Positions 17,353 to 25,756 of a stretch of 64,000 nt of DNA are shown here, one piece after another. The notes beneath the pieces were generated by a model. The model was not told where the DNA came from, did not search any database, and saw only the letters and a list, made by a program, of their open reading frames with translations. A program made the position numbers and the translations under genes. This DNA is from Yeguia hominis (lineage in GTDB: Bacteria > Bacillota > Clostridia > Oscillospirales > Acutalibacteraceae). Location: assembly GCF_014384705.1 (NCBI RefSeq), contig NZ_JACRSN010000006.1, forward strand, positions 62,001 through 126,000, given 5' to 3'. Position 1 is the stretch's first letter; every line of letters begins with the position of its first letter.

Positions 17353-17841
17353 CTAAAAGCTTCCGTGCTTCTTGCAGGAAAGGCTTTTGACGTCCACGCG
17401 AAACACTGTCACCGCGCGCAGGCTATTCTTCGTAATCACATAATCCTCGCGTTTTCCGGCAGCCTGCTGCATGAGCAGAAGCAGCCCGCGCTCCTTTTCC
17501 TTCGGATCCACAACGAGCGACGCGCGTCCAGAACCGATCACCGATGCATAACAGGCGCTGTAGCCGCAGGCATCCGCCGGATTTTCCGGCCTCATCAGCC
17601 GGTATCTGCAGTCGAGCTCAAAGGCAACATTGGGATTTTGCTGCATCAAATCGAGCTTGCGCCCTTCTCCGGCACAGTGAAAGTAGAAGACCCGTTCGCC
17701 GTTTTCGCACGCATAGCCGAAATTCATCGGCACAATATAGGGATACATGCCTGCTGAAAAGGCCAGCCGGCATACCCGGCACTCCCGGATGATTTCCTCG
17801 ATTTCCGAAAACTCCGTAACTTCCCGGTCTGTTCTTCGCAA
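17353..17841 (-). CDS. Pyridoxamine 5'-phosphate oxidase-like flavin protein (NimA type)
   Basis: A 162-residue split-barrel protein. A TTG start at 17841 is chosen because MRRTDREVTEFSEIEEII is the usual N terminus of this family and GGGAG lies about 10 nt upstream; no ATG or GTG fits. CRVCRLAFSAGMYPYIVPMNFGY and VFYFHCAGEGRKLDLMQQNPNVAFE are the FMN-binding core. Family members are 5-nitroimidazole reductases or uncharacterised flavin oxidoreductases. Confidence 0.88.
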   Translation of the reverse strand: MRRTDREVTEFSEIEEIIRECRVCRLAFSAGMYPYIVPMNFGYACENGERVFYFHCAGEGRKLDLMQQNPNVAFELDCRYRLMRPENPADACGYSACYASVIGSGRASLVVDPKEKERGLLLLMQQAAGKREDYVITKNSLRAVTVFRVDVKSLSCKKHGSF

Positions 17842-18156
17842 CGCGTTTCGTCTCCCTTCTCCTGCAGCTTGTTCGATCCTGCAAAATGATCTCCGATTTT
17901 TTTCATTATACTGCGAAACCGGAAAAAGTGCAACTATTCTGTCAAAATCCGCGCAAATTCCCGCAACTTGGAGAAAAATTCAGCTAAATCTGCTTATATT
18001 TTTAATTATTTTCATCCCTTTTTGTCATTTTTATTCGGAACTTTCGTTCTCAAACATACTTTTCACGCAAAAATTCTCTTACTTAAAGCAGAATAATACG
18101 CTATAAATGAAGATTGTTATGCATTATTCGCCACAGACATATAGAGCCGTGCTGTT
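17842..18156. other. AT-rich gap between nim-like gene and terminase
   Basis: About 315 nt without a gene. Apart from the nim-like promoter at 17905-17933, I see AT-rich sequence and no repeat modules. Confidence 0.5.
17905..17933 (-). promoter_or_regulatory. Promoter of the NimA-like gene
   Basis: On the minus strand TTGCAC (17933-17928), a 17-nt spacer, TATAAT (17910-17905). Confidence 0.7.
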
Positions 18157-19683
18157 TCAGCAGGAAATTCGGATGGATCTTCCGCGCATCGCCGGACGCA
18201 CACGCAGATCGAGCGGATCATCCGGCAAAAGCGCCTGCTTCTGCGGCGCCGCCGGAGACATCGGCCGTTCCATCAGCACATACCGCACCATATCATAGAT
18301 ATGATCCTCGCCGTCGGTGTCGACGTCCTCGACGTTTGAGGCGCTGTAGGTCAGCGCCGGAACAGTGCGGATAAAATTCCGGCACGCTGCAAACACTTGG
18401 AACATCGGAAATCCCTCGCTGTCGAACGCCAGCCGGTAATGCATCTGCATCTTGCCCGCAATGCGCGTGTTGTCCGCCGGGCGAAAGGTGATAAAATGCG
18501 GCGACCGCGCCATCATTGCCGCGACCGATTCCCCACGGCTCTCGTCGAAAATCGACGGGTCGGCAATGCCGAGAATTTTCCGTCCGCGGAGGTTCGGATC
18601 GGTCTCCTCGATTTCGCGGATCTGCTCCGCGATCTGCGCCGGATTGCACTTTACGCCGGTATTCGGCGTCCCGGTGCAGCCGTAGTACTCGCGAATGTGA
18701 TAGATTCTTCCGTCCGGATCCGCGGCAAACCAGCCCACGGCAAAGGGCTTGGCATACCCGAAGTCAAACCCGCGCCAAATCCGCCAGTGCGGCGGAATCC
18801 GGAACGGATCGATCACATGCGTCCACCGGCGGTCCGCATAGTGCGCCGGATCGTTGCGCCATTCGCGGAAAACCTGCCCGGAAAAGGAATCCCAGGAGCC
18901 GTAAAGCAGCGCGTCGCGCTCTGCGCCGGGCAGCATGGAAAGGCTCGCCAGATACTGCGGATCCTGCCGCAGCAGAATTTCATTGTCAAACACCGTGGAG
19001 GGCACAAACACCCGGCTGCGCGTGAACCGGCGCGGCCCGTCGGGGCCGTTTACCGTGACCGTTTCACAGATCGGCGTCAGCGGCGGTGCAGGCGTGATAA
19101 ACCGCGATTTGACCCAGGCATGTCCCACGCCGCCCGGATTGGTTGCCGCGCGGATATACACCCGTGTTCCCGGGCCGGAGGGCCGGTTGCGGGAAAAAAG
19201 ATACGCGTATTCCTCGTAAGTAAAATGGGTCAATTCGTCAAATGCGATATAGTCATAGCGCAGTCCCTGGTAGCGGAAACGATCCTGCGGCCGGTGCATG
19301 GAACCGAAAAAGATCTTCGCGCCGCTCGGGAACTCCCAACACTGCGCCGAAGCGCGGTAGACCGCCTGCGGGGAAAGCGCGCCGTAGAGCACACGCGATC
19401 GGTCAATCAGCTCCGAAAGCTCCGGACGCGTCTTGCGCAGGATCAGGGCGCGGTAATGCGGGATGGCAATCTGCCGCAGCGCCTCGCACAAAAGCGCGTC
19501 GCTTTTGCCGCCGCCTGCCGCACCGCCGTAAAGCGCCTCATATTCCCGCCGCGCCTGAAAGGCAAGCTGACGCGGCTGCGGTTTCCAGAGGATGCCGCCT
19601 TCTGTTCTGCCGGCAGGAATCCGAATCACGTGTTCCTGCTGCGCGATATCGGGGTCATTCGGGTTCCAATTCTTCGTGGTCAT
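18157..19683 (-). CDS. Phage terminase large subunit
   Basis: A 508-residue DNA-packaging motor. The ATPase half has Walker A GGAAGGGKSDA (about 53-63) and Walker B YDYIAFDEL (about 144-152). The C-terminal RNase H-like nuclease shows GFDFGYAKPF, GIADPSIFDE and EDHIYDMVRY, which supply the metal-binding Asp residues. Length is normal and no frameshift is seen. Its start lies inside the terminase small subunit gene (29-nt overlap), preceded by GGAGGAGGAG. No portal gene follows; the portal is 11 kb away on the other strand, so the prophage is dismantled. Confidence 0.93.
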   Translation of the reverse strand: MTTKNWNPNDPDIAQQEHVIRIPAGRTEGGILWKPQPRQLAFQARREYEALYGGAAGGGKSDALLCEALRQIAIPHYRALILRKTRPELSELIDRSRVLYGALSPQAVYRASAQCWEFPSGAKIFFGSMHRPQDRFRYQGLRYDYIAFDELTHFTYEEYAYLFSRNRPSGPGTRVYIRAATNPGGVGHAWVKSRFITPAPPLTPICETVTVNGPDGPRRFTRSRVFVPSTVFDNEILLRQDPQYLASLSMLPGAERDALLYGSWDSFSGQVFREWRNDPAHYADRRWTHVIDPFRIPPHWRIWRGFDFGYAKPFAVGWFAADPDGRIYHIREYYGCTGTPNTGVKCNPAQIAEQIREIEETDPNLRGRKILGIADPSIFDESRGESVAAMMARSPHFITFRPADNTRIAGKMQMHYRLAFDSEGFPMFQVFAACRNFIRTVPALTYSASNVEDVDTDGEDHIYDMVRYVLMERPMSPAAPQKQALLPDDPLDLRVRPAMRGRSIRISC

Positions 19684-20644
19684 CCGCTGTCTCCTCCTCC
19701 AAAAGCTCCCGGTCGGATTCTCCTTCTTCTGCGGCGCCGAGCAGAATCACGCCGCCCGCCGGCGTCTTCTCTGCCGGCTCCGCGCCGCTGAGATCCCGCA
19801 CGCTTGCGGTGAGTGTTTTGAGCACGTTCGCCATGTCGCGGATAGCCTTGGTATCCGCCTTTTGACAGATGCATTCCTGCAGCGCTGTGCCGTCTCCGCC
19901 TTTTTCTTTGACGAGATAGCGGAAAAACTGATCTTCGTCGCGGAAAATGCGCTGCAGCACATACCCCATATGCGCCGCTGCTTCCCAAAGATACGCACGA
20001 GCCAGCGCTTCATCACCCTGTGCCGCAGGGTCTTTTGCGGATTCAGGCGCTTCATCGCCCTGTGCCGCAGAGTCTTTTGCGGATTCAGGCGTTTTATCAC
20101 CCTGTGCCGCAAATTCTTCCGCAGAGTCAGGCGCTTTATCGCCCTGTGCCGCAAATTCTTCCGCAGAGTCAGGCGTTTTATCGCCCTGTGCCGCAAATTC
20201 TTCCGCAGAGTCAGGTGCTTCATCGCCCTGTGCTGCAGAGTCTTTTGCGGATTCAGGCGCTTCATCGCCCTGTGCCGCAAATTCTTCCGCAGATTCAGGC
20301 GCTTCATCGCCCTGTGCTGCAGAGTCTTTTGCAAATTCAGGCGTTTCATCGCCCTGTGCTGCAGGGTCTTTTGCAGATTCAGGCGCTTCAGCTTGTGCGG
20401 CTTGTGTGAAAAGATCCACCGTCGCATGCAGCGGATTCTTTGGGGGTGCTGCTTGGTGCGGATCGGGCTCTGATGCCGGTTCGTTGTCGAGCCCGGCAAG
20501 GCGCAGCGCTTTCCAGCGATGGCGCGCCGCGCGGGTGGCGATGGTCTTTCGTTTCACGCCGTATTTGCGTCCGAGTTCGGCAAAACTTGCGCCGGTATCG
20601 CAGTATTCATCCTGAATCGGCGTCCAATTGATGGCTGTCCGCAT
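19655..20644 (-). CDS. Terminase small subunit with 14-residue tandem repeat
   Basis: A 329-residue protein with GGGAGG 9 nt before the ATG. Residues about 5-48 are a helix-turn-helix (IQDEYCDTGASFAELGRKYGVKRKTIATRA) typical of phage terminase small subunits, which recognise packaging sites. Residues about 95-206 are eight tandem copies of a 14-residue unit, consensus AAQGDEAPESAKDS or AAQGDKTPDSAEEF, followed by half a unit. The C-terminal part (about 214-329) includes YVLQRIFRDEDQFFRYLVKEKG. The repeat is acidic, probably unstructured, and far longer than usual linkers in the family. Confidence 0.85.
   Translation of the reverse strand: MRTAINWTPIQDEYCDTGASFAELGRKYGVKRKTIATRAARHRWKALRLAGLDNEPASEPDPHQAAPPKNPLHATVDLFTQAAQAEAPESAKDPAAQGDETPEFAKDSAAQGDEAPESAEEFAAQGDEAPESAKDSAAQGDEAPDSAEEFAAQGDKTPDSAEEFAAQGDKAPDSAEEFAAQGDKTPESAKDSAAQGDEAPESAKDPAAQGDEALARAYLWEAAAHMGYVLQRIFRDEDQFFRYLVKEKGGDGTALQECICQKADTKAIRDMANVLKTLTASVRDLSGAEPAEKTPAGGVILLGAAEEGESDRELLEEETADDHEELEPE
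20027..20362 (-). repeat. 42-bp tandem repeat inside the terminase small subunit
   Basis: Eight in-frame 42-bp units plus a partial one. Units alternate between a few variant types, which points to duplication followed by shuffling. Confidence 0.9.
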
Positions 20645-20713
20645 GAAAAGGTTCCTCCCTGTTTGATCTTCTCTCTCATCTTAGCGGACACCGCGCGGAT
20701 TTTCTCCCCGTTT

Positions 20714-20742
20714 TTGACTTTCTTCCTGATTTATGTTACCAT
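20714..20742 (+). promoter_or_regulatory. Promoter of the DUF2238-like gene
   Basis: TTGACT, a 17-nt spacer and TACCAT, 50 nt before the start codon. Confidence 0.55.
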
Positions 20743-20794
20743 AATCGCAGTTTGATTTTCCCGCAGGCAGGCGGGTTTGGAAAGGAGCCGCTTT

Positions 20795-21544
20795 ATGGCA
20801 AAGCTTAAGAAAAAATTCAACTGGAAACGAATCGTCTGCATCATCGTCTTTATTTCTCTCGCATTCTCCATCGTTTATGCGGCAATCAATCTCGCCTCTG
20901 CGCCGACAGAAGCGCCGGCCGGCGGAGAGTTTGAGCCGGTCAAGAGCGACTATCTGCTCATGCTCACGCAGTGCATTCTCGGCCTTGTTGTGCTCTTTTT
21001 GCCGGATCTTATCAACCGCAAATTCTCCTTCTCCCTGCCGAACTACATGTTCATCATGTACTATATCTTCCTCTACTGCGCGATTTACCTCGGCGAGGTG
21101 CGCAGCTTCTTCTATCTCGTCCCGCACTGGGACTCCTATCTGCACGCCTTCAGCGGCGCGATGCTCGGCGCGCTCGGATTTGCGCTGGTTACGATTCTCA
21201 ATGACGCAGAGCACGTCTCCGTCCGGCTGAGCCCCTTCTTCATCGCCCTGTTTGCCTTCTGCTTTGCGCTGGCAGCCGGCGCGCTCTGGGAAATTTACGA
21301 GTACACCTTCGACGGTCTGCTCGGCCTGAACATGCAGCGCTACCATCTTGCCGACGGCACCATGCTGGTCGGCCACGCCGCGCTCACAGACACCATCACC
21401 GATCTGATCATCGACGCACTCGGCGCGCTGCTCGTCGCTGCGATCGGATTTATCGGCCTGAAAAAGCGCAAGCTCCCCAAACTGCCCGGTCTGCAGAAAG
21501 AAGAGTCCGAGCTTTCGGAAATCGTCGATTCCACGGACGCGTAG
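20795..21544 (+). CDS. Polytopic membrane protein (DUF2238-like)
   Basis: A 249-residue protein. ATG at 20795 follows AAAGGAG by 7 nt. It has about six membrane segments: residues about 10-30, 50-70, 80-100, 120-140, 150-170 and 205-225. HAFSGAMLGALGFAL and WEIYEYTFDGLLGLNMQ, followed by DTITDLIIDALGALL, resemble the DUF2238 family of unknown function. The stop codon TAG lies inside a repeat hairpin (GACGC-GTA-GCGTC), so the last residues STDA come from repeat block R5. Confidence 0.75.
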   Translation: MAKLKKKFNWKRIVCIIVFISLAFSIVYAAINLASAPTEAPAGGEFEPVKSDYLLMLTQCILGLVVLFLPDLINRKFSFSLPNYMFIMYYIFLYCAIYLGEVRSFFYLVPHWDSYLHAFSGAMLGALGFALVTILNDAEHVSVRLSPFFIALFAFCFALAAGALWEIYEYTFDGLLGLNMQRYHLADGTMLVGHAALTDTITDLIIDALGALLVAAIGFIGLKKRKLPKLPGLQKEESELSEIVDSTDA

Positions 21545-23215
21545 CGTCTTCCACCGCACACGCAGCGTGTTTCTCCGCGCCGCACACAGAGTGTGTTTCT
21601 CCGCGCCGGAGGTTTTCATTCATTCCGTGGCGCGCCGAACGCGAGAGCACGCGAAGCGTGTCCCATCGCGCCGGTCACGTTCTCCGCTCTGGAAACGCGC
21701 TGGACGCGAGAGGACGCCTCATCCGTTCTGTGGTTTTCCCATTCCGCGGCTCTTTTTGCCTGTAAATCGGCAGCACAATCGAAAAAAGTGCGCTGGTTGC
21801 GGACGCATAGCGTGTCCCATCGCGGACACAAAGTGTCTCTCACCGCGCCGGAGGTTTTCATTCATTCCGTGGCGCGCCGAACGCGAGAGCACGCGAAGCG
21901 TGTCCCATCGCGCCGGTCACGTTCTCCGCTCTGGAAACGCGCTGGACGCGAGAGGACGCCTCATCCGTTCTGTGGTTTTCCCCATTCCGCGGCTTTCTTT
22001 GCCTGCGAATCGGCAGCACAATTGGAAACGCGCTGGATGCGGGAGCACGCAGAGCGTGTTTCACCGCGCCAGAGGTTTTATTCATTCCGTGGCGCGCCGG
22101 ACGCGGGAGCACGCGAAGCGTGTCCCATCGCGCCGGTCACGTTCTCCGCTCTGGAAACGCGCTGAACGCGAGAGGACGCCTCATCCGTTCTGTGGTTTTC
22201 CCCGTTCCGCGGCTTTCTTTGCCTGCGAATCGGCAGCACAATTGGAAACGCGCTGGATGCGAGAGCACGCATAGCGTGTTCCATCGCGGACACAAAGTGT
22301 CTCTCATCGCGCCGCACGCAGAGTGTGTTTCACCGCGCCGGAGGTTTTCATTCATTCCGTGGCGCGCCGGACGCGGGAGCACGCGAAGCGTGTCCCATCG
22401 CGCCAGTCACTTTCTCCGCTCTGGAAACGCGCTGGACGCGAGAGGACGCCTCATCCGTTCTGTGGTTTTCCCCGTTCCGCGGCTTTCTTTGCCTGTAAAT
22501 CGGCAGCACAATCAAAAACGCGAGGGGAGGCCTCGTCCGTTCTGCGGCTTTTCCCGTTCCGCGATTTTCTGATCTGATCTCCGCGCCTGGGGGGTCTCCG
22601 TTCTGTGAGCCGGGCAAACGCGGGAGGTCGTGCATGCCGTTCCGCTTGGCGTTTGATTGCCCGCCGCAAATTTTCTGCAGATTTTTAAAAAACATTTTCG
22701 GCTTTCTGCATTCAGGCAGGCAACATTCTTCCAACAAACCGGGCGCGGAAGCGCCGCGTCTGAAAGACTTCCTCTTTCACAATCACTTACCGAAAACGAG
22801 ACAGCTTCGTTTCATTCTCCACGCCTTCGGCACGCGGCCGGTGCGCATTCGCGCACACAGAGTGTGTTTTACCGCGCCGGTCACGTTCTCCGTTCTGTGG
22901 TATTCTGGACGCGAGAGGACGCCTCATCCGTTCTATGGTTTTCCCCATCCCGCGGCTTTCTTTGCCTGTAAATCGGCAGCACAATTGGAAACGCGCTGGA
23001 TGCGGGAGCACGCAGAGCGTGTTTCACCGCGCCGGAGGTTTTCATTCATTCCGTGGCGCGCCGGACGCGAGAGCACACAAAGTGTGTTCCATCGCGCCGG
23101 TCACGTTCTCCGCTCTGGAAACGCGCTGGACGCGAGAGGACGCCTCATCCGTTCTGTGACTTTCCCATTCCGCGGCTTTCTTTGCCTGCGAATCGGCAGC
23201 ACAATCGAAACACGC
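21540..23215 (+). repeat. Modular intergenic repeat block R5
   Basis: Largest block, reading plus-sense away from the DUF2238-like gene. It contains five copies of a roughly 230-270 nt composite starting CATTCCGTGGCGCGCC (near 21617, 21860, 22081, 22354 and 23045). Each carries CACGC-GAA-GCGTG hairpins, GGTCACGTTCTCCGCTCTGG, GAGAGGACGCCTCATCC and GCCTGCGAATCGGCAGCACA. A truncated MITE-like copy (M2) and its flank interrupt it at about 22640-22855. Confidence 0.85.
22723..22855. mobile_element. MITE-like element, truncated copy M2
   Basis: Shares the left terminal repeat and interior with M1, M3 and M4 (GGGCGCGGAAGCGCCGCGTC, hairpin CGAGACAGCTTCG, CACGCGGCCGGTGCGCATTC), but the right end is missing and has been replaced by a CACACAGAGTGTG hairpin module. 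Confidence 0.65.
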
Positions 23216-23338
23216 AAACACGGGTTTGCGCAGGCACAAGCACTGACCGGCTTTGCTTGTTTCCGCGTTTGCCCGCAATCCCAAACGTCAAACCCTTCCC
23301 AACAGACGCGGTGCGACGTTCTTCTATTCTTCTTCTTT

Positions 23339-23385
23339 GCTTTTGTTTTCGCTTTTGTTTTCGCTTTTGTTTTTGTCTTTGCTTT
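23339..23385. repeat. Pyrimidine-rich 12-bp tandem repeat
   Basis: TTTTGTTTTCGC is repeated about three times with drift. Low-complexity sequence in the gap between two repeat blocks. Confidence 0.7.
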
Positions 23386-23394
23386 GGTACGTTT

Positions 23395-23482
23395 CGTATA
23401 CGGTGGTATACGGTCGTATACGGTCGTATGCACTGGGGTGCGACCGCATGCCATGGAGTACGGTCGTATACGGTGGTAGATT
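23395..23482. repeat. Iteron-like direct repeats
   Basis: Three consecutive copies of a 10-bp unit (CGTATACGGT or GGTATACGGT), then after about 25 nt GAGTACGGT and CGTATACGGT followed by GGTAG. Each unit contains the palindrome GTATAC. No replication gene is adjacent. Confidence 0.7.
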
Positions 23483-23540
23483 TCCGATCATCCCGTATCG
23501 TTCCGCACCGCTTCGCATCCACAAATCTAAAAAGAAACCG

Positions 23541-23588
23541 AAAAGCTGCAACCGGGCACGGTTCATGTGCGCAGATGCAGCTTTTTGT
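23541..23588 (+). terminator. Terminator-like hairpin
   Basis: AAAAGCTGCA pairs with TGCAGCTTTT across a 26-nt loop, followed by a T-rich tail. No gene precedes it closely. Confidence 0.5.
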
Positions 23589-23640
23589 TTTCCCATTTTC
23601 GCCCCGAAAAAACCTGTGTTTCATCAAATTGTGCGCAAAA

Positions 23641-23672
23641 AACCGGTACAGCGCCTTGGCGTTGCACCGGTT
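23641..23672. terminator. Bidirectional terminator hairpin
   Basis: AACCGGT...ACCGGTT with an extended stem of about 15 bp and a 2-nt loop. A T-rich run follows on both strands (CCATTTTTT on plus, TTTTTTG on minus). It separates the two convergent repeat-flanked regions. Confidence 0.75.
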
Positions 23673-23879
23673 CCATTTTTTCAAAAAAGCGTATTTCACA
23701 TTGCATTCTGCCCAATGTGCGTTTACCGCGCAATGGACAATCCGCGGAATGGTAGATATCACATTTCGCACCCGGCGTACAAGCGTACAACAGATCGGAA
23801 AAGGCATCGCAATATTGGGAGAAAAGAGCCGCAGTACGAAGAAAGCCTGCGGCACGAAAAATCAGCAAGCTACAGAACA

Positions 23880-24790
23880 GTAGAAGTGTCCTTTCGCGTT
23901 TTCGATTGTGCTGCCGATTCGCAGGCAAAGGAAGCCACAGAACGGTAGGCATGTCCTCTCGCGTCCACGATTCTTACAGAATGGAGAACGTGACCGGCGC
24001 GGTGGGACACGCTTCGCGTGCTCCCGCGTCCGCCCGGCTCACAGAACGGAGAACGTGACCGGCGCGATGAGACACACTGCGTGTGCGCAATGAAAGACAC
24101 TCCGTGTCCGCATTCTCCAGCAGCCCGGGCGCGGAAGCGGCCAATTGGGTCCTATGGACCAAATTGGCCTAGGTGCGTGAATGCGCACCGGCCGCGTGCC
24201 GAAGGCGTGGAGAATGAAACGAAGCTGTCTCGTTTTCGGTAAGTGATTGTGAAAGAGGAAGTCTTTCAGACGCGGCGCTTCCGCGCCCGGTTTGTTGGAG
24301 AATGTTGCCTGCCTGAATGCAGAAAACCGAAAATGCTTTTTAAAAATCTGCAGAAAATTTGCGGCGGGCAATCAAACGCCAAGCGGAACGTACGATAAGT
24401 CGTGCATTTTGACTTTTGCAAACCGAGAGTGAATAGCGAAGCAAAAATTAGCCGCGGAACGGTAGACGTGGCCTCTCGCGTCCGCTCAGCCACAGAACGG
24501 AGAAAGCGACTGGTGCAAGAGATCAGAAAATCGCGGGACGGAAAAGGTATCTGACATGTTTTTGATTAGACTTGCCGTTCCGCAGATAAAAAAATCCGCG
24601 GAACGGTAGGCGCGTGCTCCCGCGTCCGCCCGGCTCACAGAACGGAAAAAAGCTCCCGGCGCGATGAAACACGCTGCGCGTGCAGAACGGAGAAAACTTC
24701 CGGCGCGATGAAACACGCTGCGCGTGCAGAACGGAGAAAACTTCCGGCGCGATGAAACACGCTGCGCGTGCGCAATGAGACACGCTCCGC
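23880..24790 (-). repeat. Modular intergenic repeat block R6
   Basis: Minus-sense block reading away from the CobW-like gene, whose stop codon it touches (CACGC-GGA-GCGTG hairpin). Near the CobW end three almost identical copies of a roughly 45-nt unit (CTTCCGGCGCGATGAAACAC plus CACGC-GCA-GCGTG) stand in tandem at about 24655-24770. MITE copy M3 and its flank (24110-24440) split the block. Confidence 0.85.
24110..24305. mobile_element. MITE-like element, copy M3
   Basis: About 196 bp, inverted relative to M1 and M4. Ends GCATTCTCCAGCAGCCCGGG and CCCGGTTTGTTGGAGAATGT form imperfect terminal inverted repeats. Interior hairpins GGTCCTATGGACC and CGAAGCTGTCTCG. The sequence beyond its right end (24306-24440) is also shared with the M2 and M4 flanks. 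Confidence 0.75.
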
Positions 24791-24793
24791 GTG

Positions 24794-25738
24794 TTAGTTG
24801 AAATAAACAAGCTCCTCTTCGGGCTTTTTAGCAGCTTTGAATTTCTTCAGATGCAGGAGTACTGCCTCGCGCTTGTGCAGCGGGCTGTATCCCTTTTTCA
24901 CACGCGCAATGACGTCGATCCACTGCTTTTCCGCAGGAATCTCCCCGTCCGCCTTGCAGACAAACCCGATCGCGCTGATATCCTCCGCGCAGCAGGTCAT
25001 CGCAAAGCGCCCGAGCACAAACACGCCGTCCTTACGGGCCGCGCGCGGGTGGAACGCCATCCCCTTCACGCGCACGAGTTTCCCGTCGTACCGGTCCGGC
25101 GTTTCGATGGCGTCAAGATACCAAATGCCAAAATCCTCGTCTGCAATTTGAATGACATCGGCGTTCAGATCGTAGGGCAGATCCCCCTCGGAGCGCCCGT
25201 CGTCCACAGTGCCGTCCACATTGTCGAACATCAGCTCTGCGCGCGGGTTGATCGAGCGCGCAATCCGCCGGAACGAGGCCTTGTCTGTCTCCGGCGTGCA
25301 GCGGTTGAAAATCACCGTGTCTGCCTGGCGGAACGAATCCGCAATCATCGTCCGCATGTTGTTTACATAACTTTTGAATGTCTCCGAATTTGCAATGGCG
25401 ACGACCTGTCCGAGCACCCAGTTTTTCGGCTTCTTCACCTCAAACAGCTTCTGGATCGACCAGGTGCCGTTGAACTCGATGATGACCCGCTCCGGACGGT
25501 ATTTCGCGTTCAGATCTTTCAGAAAGCTTCCGGTCAGATCCGCTTCGTTCTCCACAGGAATCACTGTCGTCTGCGTTTCGCGCAGCCGGTCTTCGTTGTA
25601 TTCGGTAAAGCCTTCCTCACAGCAAAGGATCACCGTCTTTTCCCCCTGGAAAAAGTTCGGATCGCCCATGATTTCGTTGATAAACGTCGTCTTTCCGCTC
25701 TCCAGAAAGCCCGCAATCAGATAAATGACTGTCTCCAT
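24794..25738 (-). CDS. CobW/COG0523-type GTPase, second copy
   Basis: A 314-residue P-loop GTPase. Walker A is GFLESGKTTF near residue 10. The switch region has a single Cys pair (VILCCEEG) instead of the CxCC of classical CobW. The C-terminal part (about 210-314) contains GKLVRVKGMAFHPR and FVLGRFAMTCCAEDISAIGF, resembling the DUF1980/TIGR03943 domain that accompanies CobW proteins as permease-associated or zinc-related partners. It follows the His-rich CobW gene by 18 nt in an operon, with GGAGGG before the ATG. Probable metal-insertion or zinc-homeostasis role. Confidence 0.85.
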   Translation of the reverse strand: METVIYLIAGFLESGKTTFINEIMGDPNFFQGEKTVILCCEEGFTEYNEDRLRETQTTVIPVENEADLTGSFLKDLNAKYRPERVIIEFNGTWSIQKLFEVKKPKNWVLGQVVAIANSETFKSYVNNMRTMIADSFRQADTVIFNRCTPETDKASFRRIARSINPRAELMFDNVDGTVDDGRSEGDLPYDLNADVIQIADEDFGIWYLDAIETPDRYDGKLVRVKGMAFHPRAARKDGVFVLGRFAMTCCAEDISAIGFVCKADGEIPAEKQWIDVIARVKKGYSPLHKREAVLLHLKKFKAAKKPEEELVYFN

Positions 25739-25756
25739 TCCGGTCCCTCCGCCTTT

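Noticed and set aside
21567..22274. 235-residue frame in block R5 as a protein
   Set aside because: Composed only of repeat-derived peptides, with no ribosome site.
23395..23482. Chromosomal or plasmid replication origin
   Set aside because: No DnaA boxes, dnaA/dnaN or rep genes nearby, so only an iteron-like repeat can be claimed.
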